Origin: Candidatus Rokuibacteriota bacterium
Lineage (GTDB): Bacteria; Methylomirabilota; Methylomirabilia; Rokubacteriales; CSP1-6
DNA: 64,000 nucleotides
Assembly: GCA_016184365.1 (NCBI GenBank)
Contig: JACPCW010000073.1
Span: 1-64,000, forward strand
Direction of reading: 5' to 3'
The position numbers and the translations under genes are program-made. The notes under the pieces are model-generated. The model was given only the letters and a program-made list of their open reading frames with translations. It ran no database searches and was not told the origin of the DNA. Below, piece after piece: positions 54,115-62,742 of the stretch; positions within the stretch are counted from its first letter, which is position 1, and each line of letters begins with the position of its first letter.

Positions 54115-55542
54115 CTAGGTCGCTGCGGGGAACGACGGACGGCGGCGCCGGATGTGCGGCGTCGCCACCTCGTACGCGTGGGCGATTCGCAGGACGTGCG
54201 CTTCGCCCCACGCGGGCCCCACGATCTGCATCGACAGCGGCAGGCCGGTCTCGCCGAAGCCGATCGGCACGGCGACCGACGGCAGGCCGACGACGTTGAC
54301 GATCTGCCGCATCGCCAGCCCGGACGAGAACGTGACGTCATGACCGTTCACGCGTGACACGCCCGTCGCGATCAGTGGCGCCTCGCACGGCGCGACGGGC
54401 AGGATGATCGCGTCGGCGACCCGCAGCATCTCGTCGAACTCGCGACGCAGCGCCTCGCGCATGCGGCACGCGCGAACGTAGGCGTCGACGGTGATGCGGT
54501 CACCTTCGGCGAGGCGCGCGCGGACGTCGGCGCCGTAGCCCTCCGGGTGCGCGGCGAAGCGCTCGCGATGCAGCGCGAGGAATTCGCCGCGCGACAGCGC
54601 TTCGCGTGTCGGCTGCACGTCCGCGGCGAGCGCGAACGGCATCGTCTCGACCTTCGCGCCCAGCCCGCCGAACACCGCTGCGGCGTCGTCGAGCCCACGC
54701 GCGACCGCGACATCCAGCTCGAGGAAGTGCAGATCCGGACACCGCGCGAGCCGGAGACCGCTGACGCCGGCGTCGATGTCGGCCGTGAAATCCGGAACCG
54801 GCACGTCGGCCGAGGTCGGATCGTGCCGGTCATAGCCGGCCATCCCGGCGAGCAAGAGCCCCGCATCGCGCGCGGTCCGCGTCAGCGGTCCGGCGTGGTC
54901 GAGACTGAGCGCGTTCGGATAAATGCCGCGCAGACTGACCCGCCCGTACGTCGGCTTGAGACCGACGATGCCGCAGCACGCCGCCGGTCCGCGGATCGAG
55001 CCGCCGGTATCGGTGCCCGTCGCGCCCGGACAGAGGAACGCGGCGACGGCGGCGCCGGACCCGCCGCTCGAGCCGCCCGGTGAGCGGTCGAGGGCCCACG
55101 GGTTGCGCGTTGCGCCGTACCACGGGTTGTTCGTCGTCGAGCCGGCGGCGAACTCGTGCGTGTTGCACTTGCCGATCAGCACGGCGCCGGCGTCCTTCAG
55201 CCGGCGGATCGACTCGGCGTCCTGCGCCGGGATGTTGTCGCGATAGAACGCCGACCCCTGCGTCGTCCGGACGCCCGCGGTATCGAAGATGTCCTTCACG
55301 CCGATCGGCACGCCATGGAGCGGACCACGCCACTGCCCCGCCGCCAGCTCCGCCTCCGCACGGCGCGCGGCCTCGCGAGCGTCCGCGGCCATGACCGTCA
55401 CGAACGCGTTCAGCGTCGGGTCGAGTCGCTCGATGCGCGCGAGATGCGCGTCCGTCACCTCGACGGGTGAGATCGTGCGCGCGCGCATCAGGCTGCCGAG
55501 CTCGGCGATCGACAGGAAGCAGAGGTCGTCGTTGGTCGTCAT
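54115..55542 (-). CDS. amidase (amidase signature family)
   Basis: 475 residues from ATG 55542; a GTG 15 bp upstream is possible. The Ser-cisSer-Lys triad is clear: Lys in GVPIGVKDIFDTAG, the cis-Ser in SPGGSSGGSGAAVAAFLCP and the nucleophile Ser in GTDTGGSIRGPAACCG. Family members hydrolyse amides, including GatA in tRNA amidation; no GatB/GatC neighbours exist, so a catabolic amidase is more likely. It follows the ABM and CoA-lyase genes on the minus strand. Confidence 0.92.
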   Translation of the reverse strand: MTTNDDLCFLSIAELGSLMRARTISPVEVTDAHLARIERLDPTLNAFVTVMAADAREAARRAEAELAAGQWRGPLHGVPIGVKDIFDTAGVRTTQGSAFYRDNIPAQDAESIRRLKDAGAVLIGKCNTHEFAAGSTTNNPWYGATRNPWALDRSPGGSSGGSGAAVAAFLCPGATGTDTGGSIRGPAACCGIVGLKPTYGRVSLRGIYPNALSLDHAGPLTRTARDAGLLLAGMAGYDRHDPTSADVPVPDFTADIDAGVSGLRLARCPDLHFLELDVAVARGLDDAAAVFGGLGAKVETMPFALAADVQPTREALSRGEFLALHRERFAAHPEGYGADVRARLAEGDRITVDAYVRACRMREALRREFDEMLRVADAIILPVAPCEAPLIATGVSRVNGHDVTFSSGLAMRQIVNVVGLPSVAVPIGFGETGLPLSMQIVGPAWGEAHVLRIAHAYEVATPHIRRRRPSFPAAT

Positions 55543-55589
55543 GCCGATACTATGCACTCGTCAACAGCCCGAATCGCATCGCGGTCGCC

Positions 55590-55880
55590 CTACCGCGTCC
55601 GGTTGTACTCGTAGTCCTCGCGCTCGCCGCCGCCGGCGCGCAGCTCGGGACGGAACGGCGGTTGCGCCGCGTTCCGCGTCGCGTGCGCATCGAGCGCCGC
55701 CTGATCGCTCCAGCGCTCGAGCAGCGCCAGCCGGTCGGGATTCACGGCGCTCTGGAAGATCTCGAACTGCTCGCAGCCCGGCTCCTTCATCGCTTCCGCG
55801 CACCGCGCGGTGAAGGCCTGCGCGAGCTCCGTGCCCTTCCCGGGTACCGCGGTGATCGTCACGAGCAGTCGGATCGACAT
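55590..55880 (-). CDS. antibiotic biosynthesis monooxygenase (ABM) domain protein
   Basis: 96 residues from ATG 55880 after GAGGAG; the long ORF upstream is a shadow of the CoA-lyase gene. The ferredoxin-like ABM fold shows RLLVTITAVPGKGTELAQAF, PGCEQFEIFQSAVNPDRLAL and ERWSDQAALDAHATRN. Relatives are cofactor-free quinol monooxygenases such as YgiN. It sits 11 bp after the CoA-lyase stop. Function not known. Confidence 0.85.
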   Translation of the reverse strand: MSIRLLVTITAVPGKGTELAQAFTARCAEAMKEPGCEQFEIFQSAVNPDRLALLERWSDQAALDAHATRNAAQPPFRPELRAGGGEREDYEYNRTR

Positions 55881-55891
55881 GGCGTCTCCTC

Positions 55892-56818
55892 TCAGGATGT
55901 CGCGCCGAGGCGCGCGAGCGCCGCGGCCTTGCGCGCTTCGGTCGCCGCGACGGCCTGCGCGCGCGCCAGGATCACCAGCGCGCGCTTGTACACCGGCACG
56001 TCGACCATCTTGCCGGCGAGATTCACCGACGCGGTGCCCTTGCGGACGCCGTCCTCGAACGCCTCGACCACGCGGCGCGCGTACTCGGCCTTCGCGGGAT
56101 CCGGCGTGAAGACACGGTTCAGGATGACCACCTGGTCGGGATGAATGCAGCCGGCGCCCTCGCACCCGAGCTGCCGCGCCCGCACGGCCGCGCCCTCGAA
56201 CGTGGCGAGATCGCGGAAGCCGGCGATGCTGCCGACGAGACCCGTCGCCTCGAGGCCGGCGGCTTTGCAGACCGTCACGACGTGCGCGACCGGGTACATC
56301 AGCTCGATGCCGTCCGCGGACGGCTCGACGCCGAGCGCCAGGCAATAGTCTTCGACGCCGACGCCCATGCTGCGGATCCGCTCGCTCGCCGTCGCGAGCT
56401 CGCGCGCGGCGAGCACGCCGACGGGCGTCTCGAGCGCGAGGCTGAAGCGGATGTGGCCGGGCGGCAGTCCACGCGCGCGCTCCAGGCGGTCGACGCGCGC
56501 CGCGAGCTCCCGAATCTGCCCGGCCGACTCCGCTTTCGGCAGATGCAGGTTGTCGAGGCCGGGATGCACCGCGGCGTCCACGTCGTCGTCGAGCAGACCC
56601 GGCTCGTTGTTGACGCGCACGGCGACTTCGGCGCCGCCGCGCGCCGCGATCGGCATCGAGTCTCGCACGAGCTTCCGCGCGGCGGTCTTCTCCGCCGCCG
56701 GCACGGAGTCCTCGAGATCGAGCACGACCGCGTCGGCGCCGCGCGTCCAGGCGCGCTCGACGAACCGCGGAATGTTGACGGGCAGGATGAGCGACGAGCG
56801 GCGCGCAAAGGTCGTCAT
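55892..56818 (-). CDS. HpcH/HpaI aldolase / citrate lyase beta family CoA-ester lyase
   Basis: 308 residues. RRSSLILPVNIPRFVERAW, AVVLDLEDSVPAAEKTAAR (metal site), VAVRVNN, LHLPKAESAGQIREL and FSLALETPVGVLAARELA with the Glu ligand match malyl-CoA/citramalyl-CoA lyases. GCIHPDQVVILNRVFTP is the family C-terminal mark. It is cytosolic and Mg-dependent. A CaiB-type CoA-transferase lies divergently 41 bp away, a pair seen in citramalate or malate CoA metabolism (inference). Upstream gene of the ABM-amidase operon. Confidence 0.92.
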   Translation of the reverse strand: MTTFARRSSLILPVNIPRFVERAWTRGADAVVLDLEDSVPAAEKTAARKLVRDSMPIAARGGAEVAVRVNNEPGLLDDDVDAAVHPGLDNLHLPKAESAGQIRELAARVDRLERARGLPPGHIRFSLALETPVGVLAARELATASERIRSMGVGVEDYCLALGVEPSADGIELMYPVAHVVTVCKAAGLEATGLVGSIAGFRDLATFEGAAVRARQLGCEGAGCIHPDQVVILNRVFTPDPAKAEYARRVVEAFEDGVRKGTASVNLAGKMVDVPVYKRALVILARAQAVAATEARKAAALARLGATS

Positions 56819-56859
56819 GGTGCCGGGAGAATACGGGATTCCTGTAGGATGAGCGAGCG

Positions 56860-58077
56860 ATGCCGCTCCCCCGGCACTCCTTCGATCCGAACGCGACGGG
56901 ACCGCTCCACGGTGTCCGGGTGCTCGACTTCTCGCGGCTCGTCGCCGGCAACATGCTGAGCCTCCAGCTCGCCGACCTCGGCGCCGAGGTCGTGAAGGTC
57001 GAAGCGCCGGGACGCGGCGACACGCTGCGCGACTGGCGCGAGGCCGGCGTGAGCGTGCACTGGAAGGTGTACGCGCGGAACAAGAAGAGCATCACGCTCG
57101 ATCTCAAGTCGCCGGAGGCGCCCGGCATCATCCTCGATCTCGTCGCGCACTTCGACGTCCTGATCGAGAGCTTCCGCTTCCGCTACCTCGAAAAGTTGGG
57201 CGTGGCGCCCGATCGCCTGCTCGAGAAGAACCCCAAGCTCGTCGTCGTCCGCGTGTCCGGCTTCGGCCAGACCGGCCCGTACGCCAGGCGGCCCGGATTC
57301 GGCACGCTCGTCGAGGCGATGTCGGGCTTCGCGTCGCGCAACGGCTTCGAGGACCGCGAGCCCGTGCTGCCCCCGCTCGCGATGGCCGACATGATCGCCG
57401 GGCTCTACGGCGCGATGGCCACCGTCGTCGCCGTGCGGGACATCGAGGTCAACGGCGGCGGCGGCCAGGTCATCGATCTGAGCCTGCTCGATTCGATCTT
57501 CTCGATCCTCGGCCCGGAGGCGGCCATCCATCGCCTGACGGGCAAGATCCGCAAGCGCGTCGGCAGCGCGTCGGAGTCGACGTCGCCGCGCAACGTGTAT
57601 GCGACGAAGGACGGCGGCTGGGTCGCGATCTCGGCGTCGACGCAGTCGATGACCGAGCGGCTCTTCGCGGCCATCGGACGCGCGGATCTGAACGCCGATC
57701 CGCGCTTCCGGACGAACGCCGAGCGCATCAAGCGGCGCGACGACGTCGACGCGATCGTCGGCGAATGGATCGGCGCGCGAACGCTCGCCGAGAACGTCGC
57801 GTTCTTCGAAGAGGCCGGCGTGACGGCGGGCCCGGTGTACGACATCGCCCAGTTCCTGGACGACCCGCACGTGCAGGCGCGCGGCATCGTCGTCGACGCG
57901 CCGGACGACGACATGGGGGACACGCCGATGCATGCGCCCGTGCCGCGCCTGAGCCGGACGCCGGGCGTCCTGCGCACGCCGGCGCCGTCGATCGGCCAGC
58001 ACAACGACGAGATCTATGCGCGCATCGGATATTCCGACGAGCGTCGCACGAGGCTGAAGGAGCGCGGCGTCATTTGA
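56860..58077 (+). CDS. CaiB/BaiF family (class III) CoA-transferase, second copy
   Basis: 405 residues. VRVLDFSRLVAGNMLSLQLA, LGAEVVKVEAPGRGDTLRDW, VLIESFRFRYLEKLG, SGFGQTGPYARRPGFGTLVE and VIDLSLLDSIFSILGPE (Asp nucleophile) are all of the class III family. It is only distantly like the 11-12 kb copy. It acts on carboxylate/CoA exchange in the cytosol. Divergent from the CoA-ester lyase gene, probably in one pathway. Confidence 0.92.
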   Translation: MPLPRHSFDPNATGPLHGVRVLDFSRLVAGNMLSLQLADLGAEVVKVEAPGRGDTLRDWREAGVSVHWKVYARNKKSITLDLKSPEAPGIILDLVAHFDVLIESFRFRYLEKLGVAPDRLLEKNPKLVVVRVSGFGQTGPYARRPGFGTLVEAMSGFASRNGFEDREPVLPPLAMADMIAGLYGAMATVVAVRDIEVNGGGGQVIDLSLLDSIFSILGPEAAIHRLTGKIRKRVGSASESTSPRNVYATKDGGWVAISASTQSMTERLFAAIGRADLNADPRFRTNAERIKRRDDVDAIVGEWIGARTLAENVAFFEEAGVTAGPVYDIAQFLDDPHVQARGIVVDAPDDDMGDTPMHAPVPRLSRTPGVLRTPAPSIGQHNDEIYARIGYSDERRTRLKERGVI

Positions 58078-58193
58078 CGCGTGACACGCTCCGCGACCGC
58101 ATCGGCTTCGACGCCGGCTCGGGTCGCCTCGAGGACGCGCTGGCGTGGGCCATCGAGCACCGGTTCCACCACGGCGGCGGAGCGCGTGGATGA
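58074..58193 (+). pseudogene. N-terminal remnant, possible TIM-barrel isomerase
   Basis: A 39-codon frame starting with TTG in a TTGA overlap with the CoA-transferase stop and ending ATGA-overlapped with the cyclase start. It reads LRDRIGFDAGSGRLEDALAW and IEHRF, which resembles, from memory, the beginning of a sugar-phosphate isomerase/epimerase barrel. The remaining ~240 residues are absent. Overlap spacing on both sides suggests an internal deletion that kept operon coupling. Confidence 0.4.
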
Positions 58194-59245
58194 GCCGACG
58201 CACCGTTCAGGCGATTCGCAGCGCCCTCTGGATCACGTGCTGCTGGATCGCGGCCGCCGTCGTCGTGCACTGGATCGTCCGGCGCGTGCCCACGCATGTC
58301 GCCCGCGAGCTCACCGCGGTGGCGACCGGCGCCGTCATGGGCCTCGGCAGCGCCTGGTTCGAGCTACGGCTCGTTCCGAGGCTCGTGCGTTCCCTGACAA
58401 TGGGCGGCCTGCTGCTCCTCCGCACGTTCTTCTACGTCACGCTCTGCGCCGTCGCCATCCACGTCGTCACGATGAGCCTGCTCGGCCTCGCCGAACAGGG
58501 AGGCCTCTTCAACTACTACCGATCCACGCAGTACCGCGACTTCGTGTTCGGCGGCCGGTTCCTGGTGGCGCTGGCGATCCTCACGCTGGTGAGCTTCCTC
58601 ATCAACTTCGTGCGGCAGCTCAATCGGATGCTCGGCCCCGGCACGCTGATGAACCTGCTGCTCGGCCGATATCACCGGCCGGTCGCGGAGGATCGCATCT
58701 TCATGTTCCTCGACCTGAACGACTCGACGGCGATCGCCGCGCAGCTGGGGCCGTTGCGCTTCAACGACTTCAAGAACGACTTCTTCTACGACATCGCCGA
58801 GCCCGTGCTCGAGACGCACGGCCAGATCTACCAGTACGTCGGCGACGAAGCGGTGGTGACGTGGACGACCGACAAGGGGCTCCGCCAGGGCAACTGCCTG
58901 CGGTGCGTCTTTCTCGTGAACGAGCGCATCCACGAGGCCAGGGACCGGTACGTGGCGCGGTACGGCATCGTGCCCGAATTCAAGGCCGGTCTCCACGGCG
59001 GCCCCGTCGTCACCGCCGAGATCGGCGACATCAAGAAGGACATCGTCCATAGCGGGGACACGGTCAACACCGCCGCGCGCGTCGAGGCGCAGTGCCGCCC
59101 GCTGGAGCGCCGCGTGCTCGTCTCGGAAGCCCTGTTGAATCGCTGTCAGGTGCCGCGGGAGCTCGAGGTCGAGGACATGGGCAAGCGGGAGCTCCGCGGC
59201 AAGTCCGAGGCCGTGCGCCTCTTCAGCGTCCGCGCACGGGCCTGA
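58190..59245 (+). CDS. membrane class III adenylate/guanylate cyclase
   Basis: 351 residues from ATG 58190. Four hydrophobic helices occupy residues 1-145 (WITCCWIAAAVVVHWIV, VATGAVMGLGSAW, LLLLRTFFYVTLCAVAIHVV, FLVALAILTLVSFLINFV). The cyclase domain follows: IFMFLDLNDSTAIAAQLG with the first metal Asp, IYQYVGDEAVVTW with the second, and DTVNTAARVEAQC with the transition-state Asn/Arg pair. This suggests an active cyclase making cAMP or cGMP at the inner membrane. No sensor domain other than the helices is seen. Confidence 0.88.
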   Translation: MSRRTVQAIRSALWITCCWIAAAVVVHWIVRRVPTHVARELTAVATGAVMGLGSAWFELRLVPRLVRSLTMGGLLLLRTFFYVTLCAVAIHVVTMSLLGLAEQGGLFNYYRSTQYRDFVFGGRFLVALAILTLVSFLINFVRQLNRMLGPGTLMNLLLGRYHRPVAEDRIFMFLDLNDSTAIAAQLGPLRFNDFKNDFFYDIAEPVLETHGQIYQYVGDEAVVTWTTDKGLRQGNCLRCVFLVNERIHEARDRYVARYGIVPEFKAGLHGGPVVTAEIGDIKKDIVHSGDTVNTAARVEAQCRPLERRVLVSEALLNRCQVPRELEVEDMGKRELRGKSEAVRLFSVRARA

Positions 59246-59296
59246 TGGGCTATCCTCTGGCGCACAGCTCGCCGACCTCACGACGGAGGCCCAACG

Positions 59297-60844
59297 ATGC
59301 AAAGGCTGATCGCGCTCGCGCTGCTCGCGGTGGTCCTGGCGGTTCCCGCCGTCGCCGACGCTCAGAAGAAAGGCGGGGTCGTCAAGATCGGCAATCTCGG
59401 TGAACCCCCCACGCTCGACGCCCACTGGACGACGGCCACGATCACCGAGGTGCTGACCAATCACATCTACGAACAGCTCTACTCCCTCGACGCCAAGTCG
59501 CAGCCGATCCCGATGCTCGCGGAGAGCATGCCCACCATCTCGAAGGACGGGCTCACCTACACGTTCAAGCTCCGCCAGGGGATCAAGTTCCACAACGGCA
59601 AGGAGATGACGTCCGCCGACGTCGTCGCGTCGCTGAACCGCTGGGGCGCGCAGTCGACGTACGGCAAGGGCCTCTACGCGCGCGTCGCCGAGGTACGGGC
59701 CCTCGACAAGTACACGGTCGAGATGAAGCTGAAGGAGAAGACGGCCACGGTCCTCATCTCGCTGGCCATCCCGAACAACTCCGCCGCGATCTATCCGAAG
59801 GAGGTCGTCGACAAGTTCAAGCCGGCGGAGAAGGCGACGGAATGGATCGGCACCGGGCCCTTCAAGGTCGTCGAGTGGAAGCCCGACCGTCACATCAAGA
59901 TGGCGCGCTTCGACGACTACAAGCCGCGCAGCGAGCCGGCCAGCGGCTACGGCGGCAAGAAGGTCGTGTACGTCGACGAGCTCCTGTGGATTCCGGTGCC
60001 CGACGCGGCGACGCGGGTCGCGCAGATCGAGACCGGCGAGCTGGATTTCGCCGACGACCTCGATCTCAACGCGTACGACCGGCTGAAGAAGACGGCCGGC
60101 GTGCAGGCGCTCGTCGCGAAGCCGTACTACTGGCTCGTCGCGGTCTTCAACAAGAAGGAAGGCCTGATGACGAACCCGAAGCTCCGCCAGGCGTGGCAAG
60201 CCGCGCTGGACATGGAGCCGATCATGAAGACCGTCGCCGGCGGCCACGGCGAGCTGTACCGGCTCGACTCGAGCCTCGCGTTCGCCGAGAACGCCCCGTG
60301 GCACACGAAGATCAAGGGCCTGCCGTGGAACGAGCGGAATCGTGACAAGGCCAAGCGGCTGCTCCGCGAGGCCGGCTACAAGGGCGAGCCGATCCGGTTC
60401 GTGACCACGCAGGAGTACAAGTGGATGTACGATTTCGCGCTGCTGTCCAAGCAGCAGCTCGAGGACGCGGGGTTCACGATCGATCTCCAGGTCGTCGACT
60501 GGGCCACGCTCGTCAAACGGCGTAACAACCCGAAGGAGTACGACGCCTTCACGACGGGCATGGGGAACTTCTACGATCCGACCCATCACATCTACCTGAC
60601 GCCGAACTGGCCGGGCTGGACCGACGACCCCGACCTCAACCGGGTCCTGGCCGAGCTTCAGGGTGAGAGCGACTACAAGAAGCGGTTCGCCCTGTGGGAG
60701 CAGGCCACCCGGATCTTCTATGACAAGGTACCGGTCGCGAGATACGGCGACCTGTTCGGGCTCCGCGCGATGCGCAAGCACGTCAAGGGCTTCGATACGA
60801 CGCTCATGCGGCCGCGGTTCCACAACGTCTGGCTCGAGAAGTAG
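59297..60844 (+). CDS. ABC transporter substrate-binding protein (family 5, peptide/nickel type)
   Basis: 515 residues with a Sec signal peptide (MQRLIALALLAVVLAVPAVA-DAQ). GGVVKIGNLGEPPTLDAHWT, YTFKLRQGIKFHNGKEMTSA and VVASLNRWG are the SBP_bac_5 signature. The protein captures peptides, nickel chelates, opines or similar ligands in the periplasm for the two downstream permeases. A GGAGG ribosome site lies 9 bp before the ATG. No ATPase gene is in the window; it may be elsewhere. Confidence 0.94.
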   Translation: MQRLIALALLAVVLAVPAVADAQKKGGVVKIGNLGEPPTLDAHWTTATITEVLTNHIYEQLYSLDAKSQPIPMLAESMPTISKDGLTYTFKLRQGIKFHNGKEMTSADVVASLNRWGAQSTYGKGLYARVAEVRALDKYTVEMKLKEKTATVLISLAIPNNSAAIYPKEVVDKFKPAEKATEWIGTGPFKVVEWKPDRHIKMARFDDYKPRSEPASGYGGKKVVYVDELLWIPVPDAATRVAQIETGELDFADDLDLNAYDRLKKTAGVQALVAKPYYWLVAVFNKKEGLMTNPKLRQAWQAALDMEPIMKTVAGGHGELYRLDSSLAFAENAPWHTKIKGLPWNERNRDKAKRLLREAGYKGEPIRFVTTQEYKWMYDFALLSKQQLEDAGFTIDLQVVDWATLVKRRNNPKEYDAFTTGMGNFYDPTHHIYLTPNWPGWTDDPDLNRVLAELQGESDYKKRFALWEQATRIFYDKVPVARYGDLFGLRAMRKHVKGFDTTLMRPRFHNVWLEK

Positions 60845-60848
60845 GTAG

Positions 60849-60922
60849 ATCGAGGGGCACCACGGCTATGCCGGGGGGCCCCGAGCGTCGGGGGGTGTGG
60901 GGGCCATTTCGGGGCCCCCACC
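60849..60922 (-). repeat. two-hairpin interspersed repeat, copy 5
   Basis: Between the binding-protein gene and the first permease gene, opposite in orientation to transcription. Hairpin 1 is perfect (GTGGGGGCC / GGCCCCCAC, loop CCGAAAT). Hairpin 2 is the most divergent of the five copies: GGGGC...CGGC-ATA-GCCG...GCCCC. In an ABC importer operon such a hairpin could raise the level of binding protein over permease, as REP elements do in malEFG. Confidence 0.85.
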
Positions 60923-60926
60923 TCAA

Positions 60927-61871
60927 TTGACTACGTATCTCCTCCGGCGCCTGCTGGCGCTCATCCCGGTCATGTTCGTCGTCGTGACGATCGTCTTCCT
61001 GCTCATCCACCTGATCCCGGGTGATCCCGTCGCCGTCATCCTCGGCCCCGAGGCGAACGCCCAGCAGATCGAGGACGCGCGGCGCGAGCTGGGCCTCGAC
61101 CGCCCGCTGCCCGAACAGCTCCTGAGCTTCTACGCGCGGTTGCTCCGCGGCGATCTCGGGCGCTCGTACTTCCTCGATCGGCCCGTGACGCAGGCACTCC
61201 TCGAGCGTGCCGAGCCGACGCTCGTGCTCATGACGTGCGCGCTGCTGGTGGCGGTGCTGATCGGTGTCCCCTCCGGCATCGTCGCCGGCGCGTACCACGG
61301 ATCATGGTGGGACCGGATCCTCATGTCGGCCGCGCTGCTCGGCGTGTGCATCCCGGGTTTCTGGCTGAGCCTGAACTTCATCTATCTGTTCTCGGTGCGG
61401 CTCGGATGGCTTCCCGTGGCCGGCTACGCTTCGGTCTTTCAGGATCCCGTCCTGGCGGCCCGGTACATGGTGCTGCCCGCGATCTCGCTCGGCTTCAACC
61501 AGTCCGCGTTGATCGCGCGCATCGCGCGCTCGTGCATGCTGGAGATCCTGCGGCAGGACTACATCCGGACGGCGCGCGCCAAGGGGCTCGCCGAGCGGTC
61601 CGTCGTCTATCTGCACGCGTTCCGCAACGCGCTGGTGCCCGTCGTCACCGTGATCGGCATCACGATGGCCATCCTGATCGGCGGCGCCGTCGTGACCGAG
61701 ATCGTGTTCAACATCCCCGGGCTCGGACGGCTCATCATCTCGGCCATATTGAGACGCGACTATCCGGTCGTGCAGGGCGTCGTGCTCGTCACGGCGGCCG
61801 CCTACCTGCTCATCAACCTGATCGTGGACATGGTGTACGCGTTCATCGATCCGCGGATCCGCTATGCCTGA
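60927..61871 (+). CDS. ABC transporter permease (DppB/OppB type)
   Basis: 314 residues from TTG 60927 (TTYLLRRLLALIPVMFVV), the classic N-terminus; the GTG at 60897 lies in repeat copy 5 and would add repeat-encoded residues. Six transmembrane segments, HLIPGDPVAVILGPEA, and the EAA loop ARAKGLAERSVVYLHAFRNA are visible. Forms the channel with the next gene product. Overlaps the next start by 8 bp. Confidence 0.93.
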   Translation: MTTYLLRRLLALIPVMFVVVTIVFLLIHLIPGDPVAVILGPEANAQQIEDARRELGLDRPLPEQLLSFYARLLRGDLGRSYFLDRPVTQALLERAEPTLVLMTCALLVAVLIGVPSGIVAGAYHGSWWDRILMSAALLGVCIPGFWLSLNFIYLFSVRLGWLPVAGYASVFQDPVLAARYMVLPAISLGFNQSALIARIARSCMLEILRQDYIRTARAKGLAERSVVYLHAFRNALVPVVTVIGITMAILIGGAVVTEIVFNIPGLGRLIISAILRRDYPVVQGVVLVTAAAYLLINLIVDMVYAFIDPRIRYA

Positions 61872-62736
61872 GTCGACGCCGCGCACGAGCGGCGACACGC
61901 CGTCCCGCTCGCACTGGGCCCGCCGGCTGCTGCGAAATCCGAACGTCGCGATCGGTGCCAGCGTGTTCCTGGTGCTGCTGACGCTGGCCGTGCTCGCCGG
62001 CGTCCTGTCGCCGTACGACCCGAAGCGGCTCTACCCGGCGCAGCGCCTGAAGCCGCCGAGCACGCAGAACATCCTCGGCACTGACGAGTTCGGACGCGAC
62101 ATCGCGAGCCTCGTCCTGCACGGCGGGCGCGTCTCGCTGCTCGTCGGGAGCGTGACGATGGTGCTGACGTCGGTCGGCGGCGTCGTGATCGGACTGCTCG
62201 CGGGATACAACCGCCGCCTCGATCTCGTCGTCATGCGTGTCATGGATGGGCTGATGGCCTTCCCGGCCATCCTGCTCGCCATCGCGCTCATGGCGGTCCG
62301 CGGACCGGGTGTGTGGAACGTGATCATCTCGCTCTCGGTGGTGTACCTGCCGCGGACGGCCATGCTGATCCGCAGCACGGTGCTCAGCGTACGGGAGCTG
62401 GACTACGTCCTGGCCGCGCAGGCGCTGGGCCGCGGCGGGTTCGGCATCTCGTTCCGCCACATCCTGCCGAACTGCATGGCGCCGCTGCTCGTGCAGGGCA
62501 CGTTCATCTTCGCTTACGCCGTGCTCGCGGAAGCGATCCTCGGCTTCCTCGGCGTCGGCGTGCCGCCGTACGTGGCGTCGTGGGGCAACGTGATCGCGAG
62601 CGGCAAGAACGTGATCCGCGAGGCGTTGTGGGTGAGCCTGTTTCCCGGGATCGCGCTGACGCTGGCGGGGCTCAGCCTGAACCTGCTCGGCGACGGGCTG
62701 CGGGACGCGCTCGATCCCCGGTTGCGCGTGCAGTAG
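61864..62736 (+). CDS. ABC transporter permease (DppC/OppC type)
   Basis: 290 residues. The N-terminal RRLLRNPNVAIGASVFLVLL, then ILGTDEFGRDIASLVLHGGR (OppC-type signature), six transmembrane helices and an EAA loop (AAQALGRGGFGISFRHILPN). Works with the previous permease and the binding protein at 59.3 kb. Ends RDALDPRLRVQ as typical. Convergent with the M20 gene 6 bp away. Confidence 0.94.
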   Translation: MPESTPRTSGDTPSRSHWARRLLRNPNVAIGASVFLVLLTLAVLAGVLSPYDPKRLYPAQRLKPPSTQNILGTDEFGRDIASLVLHGGRVSLLVGSVTMVLTSVGGVVIGLLAGYNRRLDLVVMRVMDGLMAFPAILLAIALMAVRGPGVWNVIISLSVVYLPRTAMLIRSTVLSVRELDYVLAAQALGRGGFGISFRHILPNCMAPLLVQGTFIFAYAVLAEAILGFLGVGVPPYVASWGNVIASGKNVIREALWVSLFPGIALTLAGLSLNLLGDGLRDALDPRLRVQ

Positions 62737-62742
62737 CGCGCC

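Noticed and set aside
53979-54118. Open frame ending near 54118 as a gene
   Set aside because: Palindrome-rich, short, no start signal, no recognisable protein.
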